Below, one piece after another: positions 31,166 through 42,761 of a stretch of DNA of 64,000 bases. Position 1 is the first letter of the stretch; each line of letters opens with the position of its first letter. This DNA comes from Ixodes scapularis (taxonomy: Eukaryota > Arthropoda > Arachnida > Ixodida > Ixodidae). Location of the stretch: assembly GCF_016920785.2 (NCBI RefSeq), contig NW_024609846.1:119811473-119875472 (forward strand). Direction: 5' to 3'. The notes beneath the pieces were generated by a model that did no database searches, was not told the DNA's origin, and saw only the letters and a list, made by a program, of their open reading frames with translations. A program made the translations under genes and the position numbers.

Positions 31166-33198
31166 CAGGGGCCTGCCACAGGATTCTGAAAGAGACAGAG
31201 GCGGGGGTTTGGATTCAGATGAAGGATTTCAGAGGCTCTCAGTTCTCTCTTACGCTTGTCAATATTGAATATCAAAATAAAACATAGCTTCATTATTAAT
31301 CGCCGCCATTTAATTAACCATTCGATTGATCGGCTCAGTTGCTCTTCAAGTATAAAATCTCGGAAAGGCCTACCGACGTTTTTATGTTTACTTTCCCATA
31401 TTATAAATTTTCTTTTCAGTGAATTATTTCTCGTTATTTTGTATGTAAAAAAACTTAGTACTGCCTGCTAAAATAAATGAATGCGCAGGTAAGACACCGG
31501 GGCCGGCTTGCTGGAATCAGTGTCTCAGCTGAGACTGGGTGAAAGAAAGTACTGTAAAGCCTGGGACGCGCGAGCGTCTGGAGTCGAGGTTTGAGTCCCG
31601 TTCAGCTCGTATGCTGGCTTTGATCGTGCTTTCTTTCCCCCGTCTCAGCTGAGACGATGTTTCTAGCTAGACGGCTCAGGCGTTTACTATCGTTTTGTTC
31701 GTCCGACTCAGAGGTCGATCGATCTAGATTAAGCTATCTATAGTGATTTAAAAATGAATCAAATAGTACGAAGGTTATTTCACAAATTGCTTAGCTCTAC
31801 TCTTGCAACGTCATGGCGTCCCTCAACCTTTCATCTGGTTTTACGAAGTCTGAAGAATTTCAGTCTCGCCATTTAAGTTCACACCGATATTTCTACGTTG
31901 ATTTGAAAAAAATTTAAAAAAAAAACTTTCTTAAGATTTTAGTATTTGCGGCACGGAAATATGTATTTATAAATGTACCCATGTTGCCTCCATAATATTT
32001 ACAATTTATAAATCCAACCGCTGGCCTCCCTCTTCAGCTCACCAGTGTCAAACGCACTACTAAATTAACATCTTACAATGGATGCTTGGGCGAGTTGGAC
32101 ATTGCAGGAGAAGTGCAAAAGTAAACTCACTCACGCAGTTCAATAAATACCCCGTTATACGTAAGAACATGACAGTTGAACAGAACTTGATGCTTGAATC
32201 AACCAAGAATTTAAAAAAAATAACGCACATAAAATAGCTTGTCGCGTAAAGAAATTAACTGGCAATTACACTCGCCGAGCGTCCGGTGACATAACTGACA
32301 CTCCACTCGCACCCAACAAGCCGAACCTTGGCAAATAAGGACTACTCAACGCTCTGTGGTGTTCGGCTTTGGACATACCGGGAGGACTTTTTTACTAGAG
32401 CACTCATCTACCGCCAAGAAAACAGCCATATTTAAAAAAAAAATGACCTCGAACACATAAATAACCAATCAGAACGTATCTCACGGTCTATTAGAATAAA
32501 AAGCACTTACAAATAGCGCCGTACAGGGCCTTTCGGGCCGATCGCTGTGGATTCCACGTTGAACTCGTCGGAGATTCCTGGCACAGAGTTCGACACAGTT
32601 CAAGCTCATCGGATAGTGACCAAACGTACATTGCGTAGCAAGAATGCCTATCCCCAATGGTCAGGAGGACCTCCCCTTGTCACTCACATGGAAGAGAAGG
32701 CGGTCCGTCGCGTCTTCGGTCCGTCGAAGCTAGTGGTCACATGTATGCCCACGACAAAGGAAGATCACCGTTGTGTAGCGCTGCCGAAAGAATATGCATG
32801 GTCTTGGCCATCCGCATGTTGCAGATTGCACATGGCACTAAGACTAAATGCGCTGCTGGTGATCGGAACTCTAGAACCACCGTTGACGCCGGTTCCAGTA
32901 TAGGGTAGCGTGGATGGCGGAGATGCCGAGCCGCTTCGCCCGATAAAAACAGTGTACTAAGCAATCCAATGCACTCAGACAACTTAGAAACGGACACCAC
33001 GGTGTCCTGATATCCGCATGATTATCTTGCCATTCTTGTTCCTTGGAGAAAAAAAAATATTTCTGCCACAAAAAAAAAAAAAAAAAAAAAAAAATCAGGC
33101 ATAAATTGCGAAGCGCATTTGCCCACTTGCAGTTCGCGGATGCGCGTGTTGGAAATTGAGGAGACCGTCCCCACCATCTTGCAGTCACTACCTCATCG
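31166..33198. other. No gene recognised; inverted repeat at 31520-31665
   Basis: GTCTCAGCTGAGAC(T)GGGTGAAAGAAAG near 31522 pairs with CTTTCTTTCCCCCGTCTCAGCTGAGAC near 31630-31660. Each end is itself a palindrome. Between them is GAGGTTTGAGTCCCG, similar to a tRNA B box, but no cloverleaf could be drawn. The frames at 32547-32908 have no motif. Confidence 0.4.
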
Positions 33199-35284
33199 CA
33201 GACTTGTACACGTTACTGAAAGATAGGAAGGAATTACATTAACAATTACTCGAGGTTAAATTGTAATTTATTACAATTACAATAACCATCCAATCAAAGT
33301 AGGTGACCGTTACCCCAAAAAAGTAATCCGTTACTTTCGCGGCGTTTACTTTTAACATTATTGCTCTCAAGGAAGGAACAAAGGAAAAAGGTTTATTCAA
33401 GTTCTTATAGTTGCAACTTGTTCCATTTTGTCAGACGAGACTTTCGAAAGTCTCGTCTGACATTTTGCGTTATTTCTAACTCAGTATGTCGACTGTTACG
33501 CTGAACACCCTTTGAACTGAAGCACTGCATGGGAGTGTCACAGTGTGCCTCACGAATGCTTTATGCTCTGCATTGAGATTTTTCAGTGAAGCAATGGAAG
33601 TACCTCGAACTTCGAAGATAGAGCAAAGCTTCCTCGTTGCAGCCGTTGCCTCATCGAGAGTTTCAGTAGATCGTTCCGATATCTTCGATACCCCCGATAA
33701 CGATATGATGAATGCGCAAAGGCGGCGGCGGAGTATCGGGTATTGAACTCATCGGGACGATCTGCTAAAATTCTCCATTGTCGAAATCGCGAAGCTGTAG
33801 AAGTCATCATACACCAGGATATAGCCAAAACTAAAATCAGAATTATGTCCATCTTACCATACCGGCATATATTGCCAGACAATAGCAAAACATAGTTGTA
33901 ACAGTAAGCTGATAATTCTATAATAAATAAGGTTTGGCTCGATATTCTTCATCCTTCGGTTCTGAACGGGTCGAGCCTCGGTTGAGACGTTGGTGAATAG
34001 AAAAAGGTTTCCAGTAAATTAACATAAGTAATAAAAAAAAAACACTCATAACAAATATTAATTAGGACGGCGGTTAAAACAAGAAAATGTAAACGCACGA
34101 TTACCCTGTGTACCTTTCTTGGAGCTGTTCAAAAACGCACGGAGCACGAACCGACTGCGGTTTGCTCCGGTGTTCTCCAGATAGACGTCGGGTGACGCAA
34201 CGGGCAGCGAAGGGCAGAGTACTAAGCTGCGCTTTGGCCCCACTCATGAGTTTCACTCTCTCATCAAGCCAGAATATTAAGTCTACGTCAGCCACCATTA
34301 TGTTTTATTTGTAAAATATCTGCTTGAGATATGATGCGTCCTGCTGGGGTAAAACAGGAAGAAGAAGAAAGGAAGACCATTGCCATTTTCGAAGTGGTCG
34401 CAAAAAGCTGACTCACAAAAAGGGTGACTGAGAAGCAGATAGCCTGGCTGGAATTCACAAATAAAGTGGGCCAACCCTAGAAGTTGGACTAAAAAATATA
34501 AGTAGCTTCTAAAACAGGGTCAAATAAGGTGACAGAAACAGAAAAAAAAATTCATCCTGTTTTCTAAGAGACGATGATAAGTGTGCAGCAACGAACGAGC
34601 ATGCATGCTTGCGGCAATAACACCTTCACATATTATCACATCTCTTTTAGTGGATTTTAGGGTAGACGGAGCGTTGTCTCGTGCTGTGACGTTATGAAAA
34701 TGGTCGTAGTCACTATAACCCAGAAGGACATTGTTAATTTTTGTCTGCACCTACTGTCTCGAGCTTCTCGAAGAGGCATACAATCACTTGGTGTCCTCTC
34801 GCCGCTTTCAATCGCAAAGAAAAACAAAGGGAATAAAAAAAGCTGACATAACTTGACCCCCCCCCCCCCCTCCCCCTTTCTTTTTCGCTTTAGTAGAAAT
34901 GTTCATTTGAAATTTTCGACATTGTTATTAGGGTCTAGAAAAAAAGATTCAAGAACTTGGTGTAGCAAAAGAAAAAAAAAAAAAAAAACTTTGCGAAACT
35001 GAAGAATGCCAAGCCTCCTTTCACATTAACCGCCCCCCCCCCCCCCTCCCCGGAAAAAAAAGAAAACAACCTGTCTTTAGAAAGGGAGGCGGGGGGGGGG
35101 GGGGGGGGGGATTGCTCCTGAAAAAAAGATGTAACGGATTACAAGGAATCCGTTACGTAAAAAATGTAAGGGAATTATTTAGAATTCCTCTAGAAAATAT
35201 GTAATAAATCCCTTACTAAATTACTGATAAATGTAAGGGATTACAAGCAATTTCGTTACTTGTAACGGATTACGTACAAGTCTG
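33199..35284. mobile_element. hAT-like element with CAGACTTGTAC ends
   Basis: CAGACTTGTACACGTTAC at 33199 and, inverted from 35284, CAGACTTGTACGTAATCCGTTAC. Both subterminal regions are full of AATTAC/GTAACG repeats, as in the two other GTTAC-rich hAT elements here. Flanking 8-mers do not match. 2086 bp, several homopolymer runs inside, no transposase. Confidence 0.6.
33430..33461. repeat. Perfect 32-bp palindrome flanked by CATTTTG direct repeats
   Basis: GTCAGACGAGACTTTC followed directly by GAAAGTCTCGTCTGAC. CATTTTG precedes and follows the inner 30 bp, like a 7-bp target duplication. Confidence 0.95.
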
Positions 35285-35791
35285 CATTGTGGCCTTGGTG
35301 CACGCGATCCCACTTTCTATGTGCTTGTGTGAGCGTGCGTTTCGCGGGCTGGACCCCATCACCCCTAACCTGAGAGTGTAGAGAAAGCTAGGAAGCTCCG
35401 TGAGCCAATCGCAGGTCTATTTTTAATCACGTGATGACGCTCTCTCCCGTAACCACGCGCAGAGAGCGGTGCAGGTGATGACTGGTCCGGCCGGCGCGTA
35501 GCTCGCCCGGCACTGTCAGCTTAGGAATGCGCAGTGTCCCCCTCCCTCAAGGACGCCGAGTCTTCTTCGCTTACAAAGGAGAGATTTGGAGAGATCAGGT
35601 GGCGGCGTGGGGACAACGGGAGGGGAACTGTTCTCTCAATACCCTCTCTCACCCTTTCCGAAGCCGTTCCGAGGCGGTCGGCGCGATCCTCCCCTGCACA
35701 CTTCTCTCTCTCGAATTCTTTCGTCTGTCTCTGCTGGTATATGCTATCCGGTTTTCCAAAAAACGAAGTAGTAGAGATTGCTTAGACATAA
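35285..35791. repeat. Copy of the dispersed module (35340-35525), otherwise no gene
   Basis: GAGCCAATCGCAGGTC ... CACGTGATGACGCTCTCTCC ... GGTGATGACTGGTCC ... CACTGTCAGC corresponds to 20338-20530 and the units at 40320. Overlapping frames at 35527-35868 have no motif. Confidence 0.5.
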
Positions 35792-35974
35792 AGGCCCATT
35801 CACACTCTTGCGACCGAGTACGGCCGAGAGAGACCAGACCGGTTTTTAAGCCTCTTGCGATCTCTTAGGACCAGCTCCGCGCTGCAGTGCATCCGGTCCT
35901 AAGAAGTCGCAAGAGGCTTAAAAACTGGTCTGGTCTCTCTCAGTCGTACTCGGTCGCAACAGTGTGAACGGCGC
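35792..35974. mobile_element. MITE with AGGCCCATTCACAC ends, near-perfect hairpin
   Basis: The left half (ACCAGACCGGTTTTTAAGCC) is almost exactly mirrored on the right (GGCTTAAAAACTGGTCTGGT) over about 80 bp. Flanks are ATAA and TTAA, close to the TTAA duplication of piggyBac-type insertion. Same end type as 41766. Confidence 0.75.
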
Positions 35975-36529
35975 TTAACTCTACAGCGAGAGGACGAAAA
36001 GGTACTGACAGACACGAAGTTCCGAAATCAACTCGGAGCCTAATGTCAAAATTAAAAAGAGACAATTATAAATCAAATGCTGAAAAAAGGGGCTAGACTC
36101 TAAATCAAGACCAACATCCGGCTGGACAATCCGGCTAGACTCTAAATCAAGACCAACATAGTCGTCTGCTATCAGTGCCTTGGCGCCATGTAGGAGGCAT
36201 TAGGGCTCTTATTGTGGCTCCAGTGGTGCCGTAAAGTCATAGAGCACGTGCTGCGCTTTTGAACATGATGGCACACTTTCCGTAGCTAGCAGCAAACAGT
36301 ACTTGTACCATGATAGTGGTGTACGGGACAGATGCATGCTAACCTCGTTGCCACAACATGTCCCGTACAAAGGAGTTATTATTGCACATGTGCCGTAATT
36401 CAGGGATATGGAACATGCTGTGGCAATAAGGTTAGCAAAGATGTGTCCCGTAATTAAACGGCCTCTTTTCTAACAATGCGCCTTTTCCAGTAACGTACCA
36501 ATTTGTTCTTGAGGGCACCGCGGATGGTG
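35975..36529. other. No gene; GTCCCGTA direct and inverted repeats
   Basis: CGGCTAGACTCTAAATCAAG-type 33-bp direct repeat at 36092 and 36131. ATGTCCCGTA occurs near 36359 and 36441 and inverted as TACGGGACA near 36313. Confidence 0.45.
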
Positions 36530-37095
36530 GGAGGCGGGGGGGGGGGGGGCAAACCAACCCCCCCCCCCCCCTGGCCGGGGGGCGGTGCGCTTAATATCTC
36601 TTAGGCGCCACCGGCCAGTGTTTGCCCTGCCTAGTGGTGGTTATTTCGGGGGTGGGGGGGGGGGGGGTCCTTGCCTCCCCTCCCCCCGCCCCCCCCCCCC
36701 CCCCCCCGGGTTGGTGCACCCATGGCATTTTCATTGTGATACATCCGCGGTGCCCAAGCACGTCAGCCGAAACCAGCTCACGCATTGGACACGAGCACTG
36801 CATCACTCGTACTTATGCGCTCCTCAACAATCCCGTTGACAAATATTTCAGTTCGCGTTCGTGGCCAATGAGTGCCGCCATGGGCGCACCAACCTGGAGG
36901 GGGGGAGGGGGCACCCCCAGTTCACAGAGTGTGGGGGGGCAAGGCATGTGCCCCCCCCCCCCCCCCCCCCCCCCGAAACAGCCGCCACTGGGCAGGGCAA
37001 ACACTGGCCGGCGGCGCCCAAGGGACACCAAGGGCACCGCCCCCCGGCCCTGGGGGGAGGAAGTCGGTTTGCCCCCCCCCCCCCCCCCCCCATTC
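36530..37095. repeat. Two inverted copies of a G/C-run-bearing repeat
   Basis: GCCACCGGCCAGTGTTTGCC (36607) and GGCAAACACTGGCCGGCGGC (36996) are inverted counterparts, as are GGGTTGGTGCACCCATGGC (36708) and GCCATGGGCGCACCAACCT (36878). Long runs of G or C occur at about 36538, 36560, 36654, 36690, 36953 and 37073. Reading frames over it are simple Pro/Gly repeats. Confidence 0.8.
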
Positions 37096-37764
37096 ATAAA
37101 CAAGTTGGTACGCCGTTAAGTGCCGTGACGAAATATGTCATCACTTGAGTATGGCAAGTTCTATGGTGTGCTTAAAAAGCATGGTGGAAGCTTGGGGCCA
37201 TCGTCTCCGGTGCCCTAGCACGTCACGACCACGTAATTTTTCGTCTCGCTTTTGAGTTGAGGATTAAAGCTAAGGAGGAAGAAGTTGAAAAATCCTTTCA
37301 TGGGGCCTTTAGCCCCACAAAAATAGGTGACTAAAAAGAACGATGAGTTTTACTTTAGTTGAGATCGGTCTAATTGGCAGGTTATTTTTCTACACAGGAG
37401 AAGCCTTAATGACAACGTACTCTCTGTCGAGCAGGTCTCTCCGTTTACTGTGAAATTCACTGGCAAGCTCACCTTTTATGTAACTTAGTAAACATCCGGC
37501 AAGAAAAAAAATGAATTAAGTGTTTTGAAGATTTATGCATCGAGATGCCAATAGGACTGCTTTTGAGAATAGATACGGCGACACTTGGATTAATTTTGCA
37601 GAGCGTCGATTTAGCCGGTGCAGTGCGATTGAGGTTGCCGACCTTTGCAGTGTACCGGCCTCCCCAAACCAGACGATCGTTGATCACGCCAAGGACGTCC
37701 ACTCGCTTTCAGTTAAAACTCACATTAGGTGAAACAGAAGATAAAAAGATAAACTGTTTACATC
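37096..37764. other. No gene seen
   Basis: AT-balanced sequence. Frames near 37469-37732 on both strands show no motif. Confidence 0.4.
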
Positions 37765-37925
37765 CTAAGAAGAGCAGGACAAGGTCCTCCCACAAAGCCC
37801 TCCACCCTTTCCACTTTAACGGAGCGAACGCTGGAGAGAAAGAGAGTGCAGGGAAGGAAATCAACAGTCATGCCGAGCAGTGAGCTTTCTGGAAGGGGGC
37901 CGTCCTGCTAACCTGCAACAGGAAC
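37765..37925. repeat. Dispersed repeat, copy 2 (pair with 26240)
   Basis: CAAAGCCCTCCACCCTTTCC ... GGAGCGAACGCTGGAGAGAA matches 26240-26400. It is followed by a CpG-rich stretch with CGCATGCGC near 37990. Confidence 0.55.
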
Positions 37926-39430
37926 TTATAACGCCGATTCGGCACGGACGCGACGCCACCGTGGTGGCGCTGTTGTCGGCGCTGCAAATACGCATGCGCT
38001 TCATCTCCCGCGGTTTTGGTTTCCGCGCACGCGCAGTGCCCACACATGCAGCAAACATGCGCGAAGCCCCAAGAAATCCACACTAAGGTTTTCCGGAAGA
38101 GAAAGAGAGAAAAAGAAAAAGGTGAATCACCAGCGAAGTTGTTGAGCACACGACACAGACCCGCCCCGAGGAGCCGGAGGAAACTAGACACGCGCGACGG
38201 GACCGCCACCCCGGAAGAGCGGAAGGAAAGGGAACTAGGCACGCAAGTGCTTGAAACGACGACAAAGAGAGGGCGGTGCGAGAGTAGACATGGCCGACGC
38301 GGGTCGCACAGCGGCAAATCTTTGAGAAACCTTTATTATATACCTAAGAGCCTAATGATCTTGAAAATGGTGGCTACTGATAACTAGTCTACTGAATAGA
38401 CCTATCGCTAAATTACACAAGCATCAAGTTGACTACAAGGAATGGTGTTCCACGCGTCGCACGTGCCGGCGTCTGCAGCAGTGACCGTTCTAAAGCAAAA
38501 GCCTGAAACAAATGGCATCTTGCACACGCGTTCGTCAACGCTTTATTTTTGGTTATTTACTTAAAATCTTTTACACGGGGATGGCGTGCGCATGCAGCGC
38601 GTACGGGTCGGTGCGAGCGTAGAGGGTTTTGGTCAAGCACACGAAACATACAGGGAACCGTAGCCACAAACAGCTTCGCTGTAAAAAGCACTCACCCTTA
38701 CAAAAGATCATCAATTTTAAAGTATAAGGCTTCCGGAAATCTCCCAATCGATACAAACTATATAGCGCTGTGTGTGTATATATCATCACGTTCCGTACCC
38801 GTCTATTAATTCGCAACAGCCACGTAATGAGAACGCCACGCCCAATAATTCATTCTTGCCACGTAAAATACCCGGCGCTTGCTTGACCCCAAAGCGCGGC
38901 GCGGCGAAACAGCTTTGGGCTGGGAAAAGGAACTTCCTCGACCTAAGCCGAGAGTGCCCCGTTTAGAAACCACCATCGACCTTCTCCGCGGACGCGTGTG
39001 TTAACAACCTTCGGTGGAAGGTTACGCAAGACGATCGGTTTATTTCACCGACGTGAATCGGGCTGCCGGCCAGTTTTCCCCTCAATTGAGCGCTCCAGAA
39101 ACGAAGGCTTCTGGCAACTCCCCTTCCACGTGTTGGGGCGATTGGCGCGTGCCTTAATCGATGCGTGAAACACTCGGCTTTCGCCTGCTAAGCGGTGGTT
39201 AGCACGCATCGATGTTCGAAATGGACGACCGACCTTGAATCTTCAAGAGTCGCGTCTTCTAGCCGTGCAGTTTGTTTTTGTTGGAGTTAAGTGGAAGGAA
39301 ACGGGGAAGAAAGGGACCGGGACAGAAGCGGAAGGTCGTTATGTTGTCCTGCCTCGTGCCTCCCCTTTTAAAGCACTTGGGCGATTCGTGATTGTGTGCA
39401 CGCTGAGCCAAAGAGCGAAGGTATACGAAG
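37926..39430. other. No gene recognised
   Basis: A frame of 149 codons on the minus strand (38317-37868) and one of 123 on the plus (38016-38387) overlap completely and have no motif. GAAAGAGAGAAAAAG purine run near 38098. GC-rich again at 38890-39180. Confidence 0.4.
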
Positions 39431-41137
39431 CAGAGATGGCAAAATTACTTTCAAGAAGTAGTTAAATTACATTACTAATTACTTTCTTGGAAACTGCGAA
39501 AATGTATTTAAATTACATTATGAATTACCGCAGACTCAAGGTAACGGCATTATATAGCAATTACTTTCCAAAAATAATTAAATTACTTTGACACTACTTT
39601 TTAATACCTCGAGGCAGTAGTTCGTGCTCATTGCAGTAAGCTGCACTCAATAATGTGCCCAGCATTCACAAGTTGTTCGCTTTCGACAAGCCACCGCTTT
39701 CTGTTGGCAATGGAATGCATGGTAGTACGCACTGAAACTGAAACAAAGAACAGCGTGACAACACCAACCGCAGTAGCAACATTACGTAAGTATCCGGCTT
39801 GGCATTCCTTGCCTTCGCGTATTTCCACGCTCGTGGAACGATACAATCTATTCAAAGAAACAAGCATTCACAACGTAAATAGCGCAACCTACCCGAAAAC
39901 AAGCCTTCGTCGTCGCGAGGATCCATGCTTCAACGTGCGCCGACAGCAGACGACGTGAGGCGGTATCCACACTCGTGGTGCTTCTAACATCGGCCGCACG
40001 GTGGGGACTCTGCTCGATCTTGAGGCGCAGAGGTGCAGACCACGAGCGGCATCTGCTTTTCTCGCTTTCCGTCTTTTCCGACTTCAAAATGCACCTTTAT
40101 TTACTAAGGCCACGGCTACGCACGAAACGTTTGGGTCCTTGACGAGGCATTTCCTATTAAATATTTATTCTTGTCGTTCGTTGTTCACGGTGATCGAAGC
40201 TTACGGTTTGACCTTGCTTGGCGAAAGAACGAGATGGCTGGAGATATGTGTCTCTTATCATCTCGTGTTTTAAAATGTGTTGAACCCACTGGTGACGTGT
40301 CCTTCGCATTGAAGCCTATAAGCCGTTCACCCCCGAGTTGACAATGCGGTGGAAGCTACTTGCTGGTTGGATCAGTCACACGTGTATCTTCCGCCACGTA
40401 GCCACGCTCTCGTTCATACCCACTCGAAGAAAAGGGGTCAGGTGATGAAAAAAGGTGGGTGATTCGTTCCGGTGAACTCGTAGCTCCCACCGCGCAGTAA
40501 GCTTGGAGGTGAAAAAAGTATATACTCCGTTCACCCGTGGGGTGAGTCTGCCCATGGTGGAAGCTAGGTGCTCGTTGGACAAGTCGTACACTCTCACCGT
40601 GTGATAACTCTCCCGCCCATACTCACGCGCAAAGAGCCGGATCAGGTGATGAAAGAGAGGCTGCTGATTGGTCTGGCGGGTATGTAGCCCCCACCGCAGT
40701 CTGGGCTTGGGGGTTAAGGGAGTATAGTACCGTCATAATGACGTTGTGCCGTGAATCTGTCTTGTCAGGGGTTCGTGAGTAGTCATGGCCTTCCAGCGAT
40801 GTCTTCACACGTATGCTTTTCTCCATCTACGTCGCCGTTCAAGCCCGCCTTTGTGCGTATGTCGTACTCTTTTTACGATGTCTTGCGCAAAGATGGCCGT
40901 CGTTTATTCGCTTTGATGTCTCTTTCACGACATTTAACCATGCAACGAACTCTCATTTCGGGAAAAAAGTAATTTCAAAAGTAATGAGTAATTTTCTTAA
41001 TATTACTGCCATAAAGTGATTCATTACATTACTATCGCCAGCCTATAGAAATGCAATTCATTACATTACTCATTACCACAAGAAGTAATTTAATTCCTGC
41101 AATTTTATTAGAGTAATAACATTAAATGCCATCTTTG
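39431..41137. mobile_element. hAT element (non-autonomous) with perfect 8-bp target duplication
   Basis: Ends CAGAGATGGCAAAATTAC and, inverted, CAAAGATGGCATTTAATG. The flanks ATACGAAG at 39423-39430 and ATACGAAG at 41138-41145 are identical. Subterminal regions repeat AATTAC/GTAATT many times. No transposase motif in 1.7 kb. A two-unit tandem module lies inside (40320-40734). Confidence 0.88.
40320..40734. repeat. Tandem module, about 205-bp unit, two copies
   Basis: CCGTTCACCC at 40323 recurs at 40528, followed in each by GGTGGAAGCTA, a TCAGGTGATGAAA segment, GATTGGTC/GATTCGTTC and CCCACCGC. Single relatives lie at 20338 and 35340. Confidence 0.75.
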
Positions 41138-41283
41138 ATACGAAGCACCCGCTGGAGGCGGAAAAACTGATGGGGCTCCCTCTCATCCCGTTCAGGCGTT
41201 TGGTGTGTGTAGGAGCGTAGCATACGAAACGAGAGTGGCGCCACCTCAAGGGCGATTCACTCGCTTGTTTTGAGTCCAACATG

Positions 41284-41386
41284 GTGTGAGGGTTGCTATG
41301 GAAACACCTGCGTCGGCTCTAACAAAACGGGTTAAAAACCGGTTTTGTTGGAGCCGACGCAGCTGTTGCAATAGCAACCCTCACAC
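41284..41386. repeat. Two-part hairpin (MITE-like)
   Basis: GTGTGAGGGTTGCTAT pairs with ATAGCAACCCTCACAC at the outside. GCGTCGGCTCTAACAAAAC pairs with GTTTTGTTGGAGCCGACGC inside. About 103 bp in all. Confidence 0.85.
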
Positions 41387-41431
41387 TCGGTGTGAAGCGC
41401 CTGTCTGCTTGCAACGCCTCATACCCACTTC

Positions 41432-41477
<46 letters not shown>

Positions 41478-41765
41478 GTATTGCGCAGTTATTTACTACA
41501 GATGTTCGGTTAGATTGTGGAAGCTTTGGGTGAAAATATCCAAGAAATGAACTTAACTTTTTCAAAAAAGTAATAAAGAAAACCCTGTTTCGGGCTATTT
41601 GCGGCGGCATTTGCGGACGGCCTGACCGTGCCATGACCTCCAAGATTCTTGGAGTGCAAAGGACTCCCTCGGCCCTTTCAAACGCTCGCTTGCCCAGCGG
41701 AAGGAGCCGGCATCAGCATCTTAAAGGGGCGATGCAACAATTGTTGTACTTTGCTCAAATACCAC
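41387..41765. other. No gene; poly-A run of about 35
   Basis: Poly-A at about 41433-41467. Otherwise no motif. Confidence 0.5.
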
Positions 41766-41769
41766 TTAA

Positions 41770-41934
41770 AGGGGTATTCACACGAGGGAGAAATCCCAGA
41801 GATATCTCCAAGGCACGCGCATCTCACGACGAAAACGTCAGGCTTTGCGATGTGCAAAAGCCTCGCGTTTTCATCTCGTGATGCGCGCGTGCCAGGGAGA
41901 AATCCCCGGGATTTCTCCCTCGTGTGAATACCCT
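41770..41934. mobile_element. piggyBac-type MITE with TTAA duplication
   Basis: TTAA at 41766-41769 and 41935-41938 flank AGGGGTATTCACACGAGGGA and its inverted counterpart TCCCTCGTGTGAATACCCT. The interior also pairs (GAGAAATCCC / GGGATTTCTC). TTAA is the target of piggyBac transposases. Confidence 0.82.
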
Positions 41935-41938
41935 TTAA

Positions 41939-42402
41939 AGCGGATCCCTTAGGTTAAAAAAATGGGTTGTGTGTCTGTTTGTAGAGCCTAGAACTTGGTC
42001 TGCCTCAACAGGCGACCAGTCTCCCAGCTGTAGATGAGCAATTTAGCCAGTGCAGTACAACCGCTTGCTTGGGATCTTTAACGTGCATCACGCAGTAGTG
42101 AAACTAGTGATACACGACCGCACGCCGGTACGATGCTCATCCAGATCGAAACGGGCAGGGGTGGGGATCGCTTACGTTAATCGCCTATGAAACACGCGTT
42201 CGCTTTTCACCCCACGCAATAGAAGTCCCAGAAAAAAATTAAAGAAAGACGAGCAGCGTTCACCCCCTCAACTCGCAGCCAGAACAAGCGGGCACGTGAT
42301 CTGGAGCCGATTTGTTGATCATAGCCACGCCGGCTATGATCTGAGCTGGGGTTGGCAAAGCACAGGACACGCGCCGAGTTTCAGACATTGCTATGGCTCG
42401 GC
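41939..42402. other. No gene; dispersed repeat motif
   Basis: GGATCTTTAACGTGCATCACGC at 42066 resembles 27790-27860. Nothing else recognised. Confidence 0.45.
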
Positions 42403-42729
42403 TAGTGCCACTAAATAAGCTACGCTTCAGGGTAACGACACTTGGCCATATTGTGTCTTAAAATCATGGTTGCCAGTTATCTGAAGCTTTATCTGAAACC
42501 ACAGGAAACGCTTTTCTGTCCTCCACAAATGTTTAGACAGTTCGCGGCAGAGCAAAGCAATATTACATGACCTTCCTAACACCGAATCTAATGCTGAGGA
42601 AGTCGCACTTTCGAATCATGACGATCGGCAGTTGCGTCTGCTCTGCATACGAGCCAAAATGGCGGCACCCACAACAATGTAGGGTAACGGAGTGCCGATA
42701 CTCTAAGCGCAGCTTATGTAGTGGCTCTA
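42403..42729 (+). mobile_element. MITE family B, copy 5, with perfect 8-bp duplication
   Basis: Ends TAGTGCCACTAAATAAGC and, inverted, TAGAGCCACTACATAAGC. GGCTCGGC flanks both sides (42395-42402 and 42730-42737), which establishes the family as hAT-type. Length 327 bp equals that of copies 1 and 2. Confidence 0.92.
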
Positions 42730-42761
42730 GGCTCGGCTATTGTCGTCGGGCCCCCTACCCG

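Noticed and set aside
31011..31268. Gly-Leu-Gly-Lys repeat protein
   Set aside because: It is a direct translation of the 12-bp GGGCTGGGCAAA tandem repeat, with no other support.
31560..31610. tRNA-like B box GGTTTGAGTCCCG
   Set aside because: No A box at proper distance and no acceptor or anticodon stem could be drawn; it lies in an inverted repeat.
36591..37148. Several overlapping reading frames rich in Pro and Gly on both strands
   Set aside because: They are produced by poly-C/poly-G runs inside two inverted repeat copies; no codon bias or motif.
37868..38387. 149-codon minus and 123-codon plus frames with Ser/Phe- and Lys/Arg-rich products
   Set aside because: The two are antisense to each other over a purine-rich repeat. 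Low complexity, no motif.
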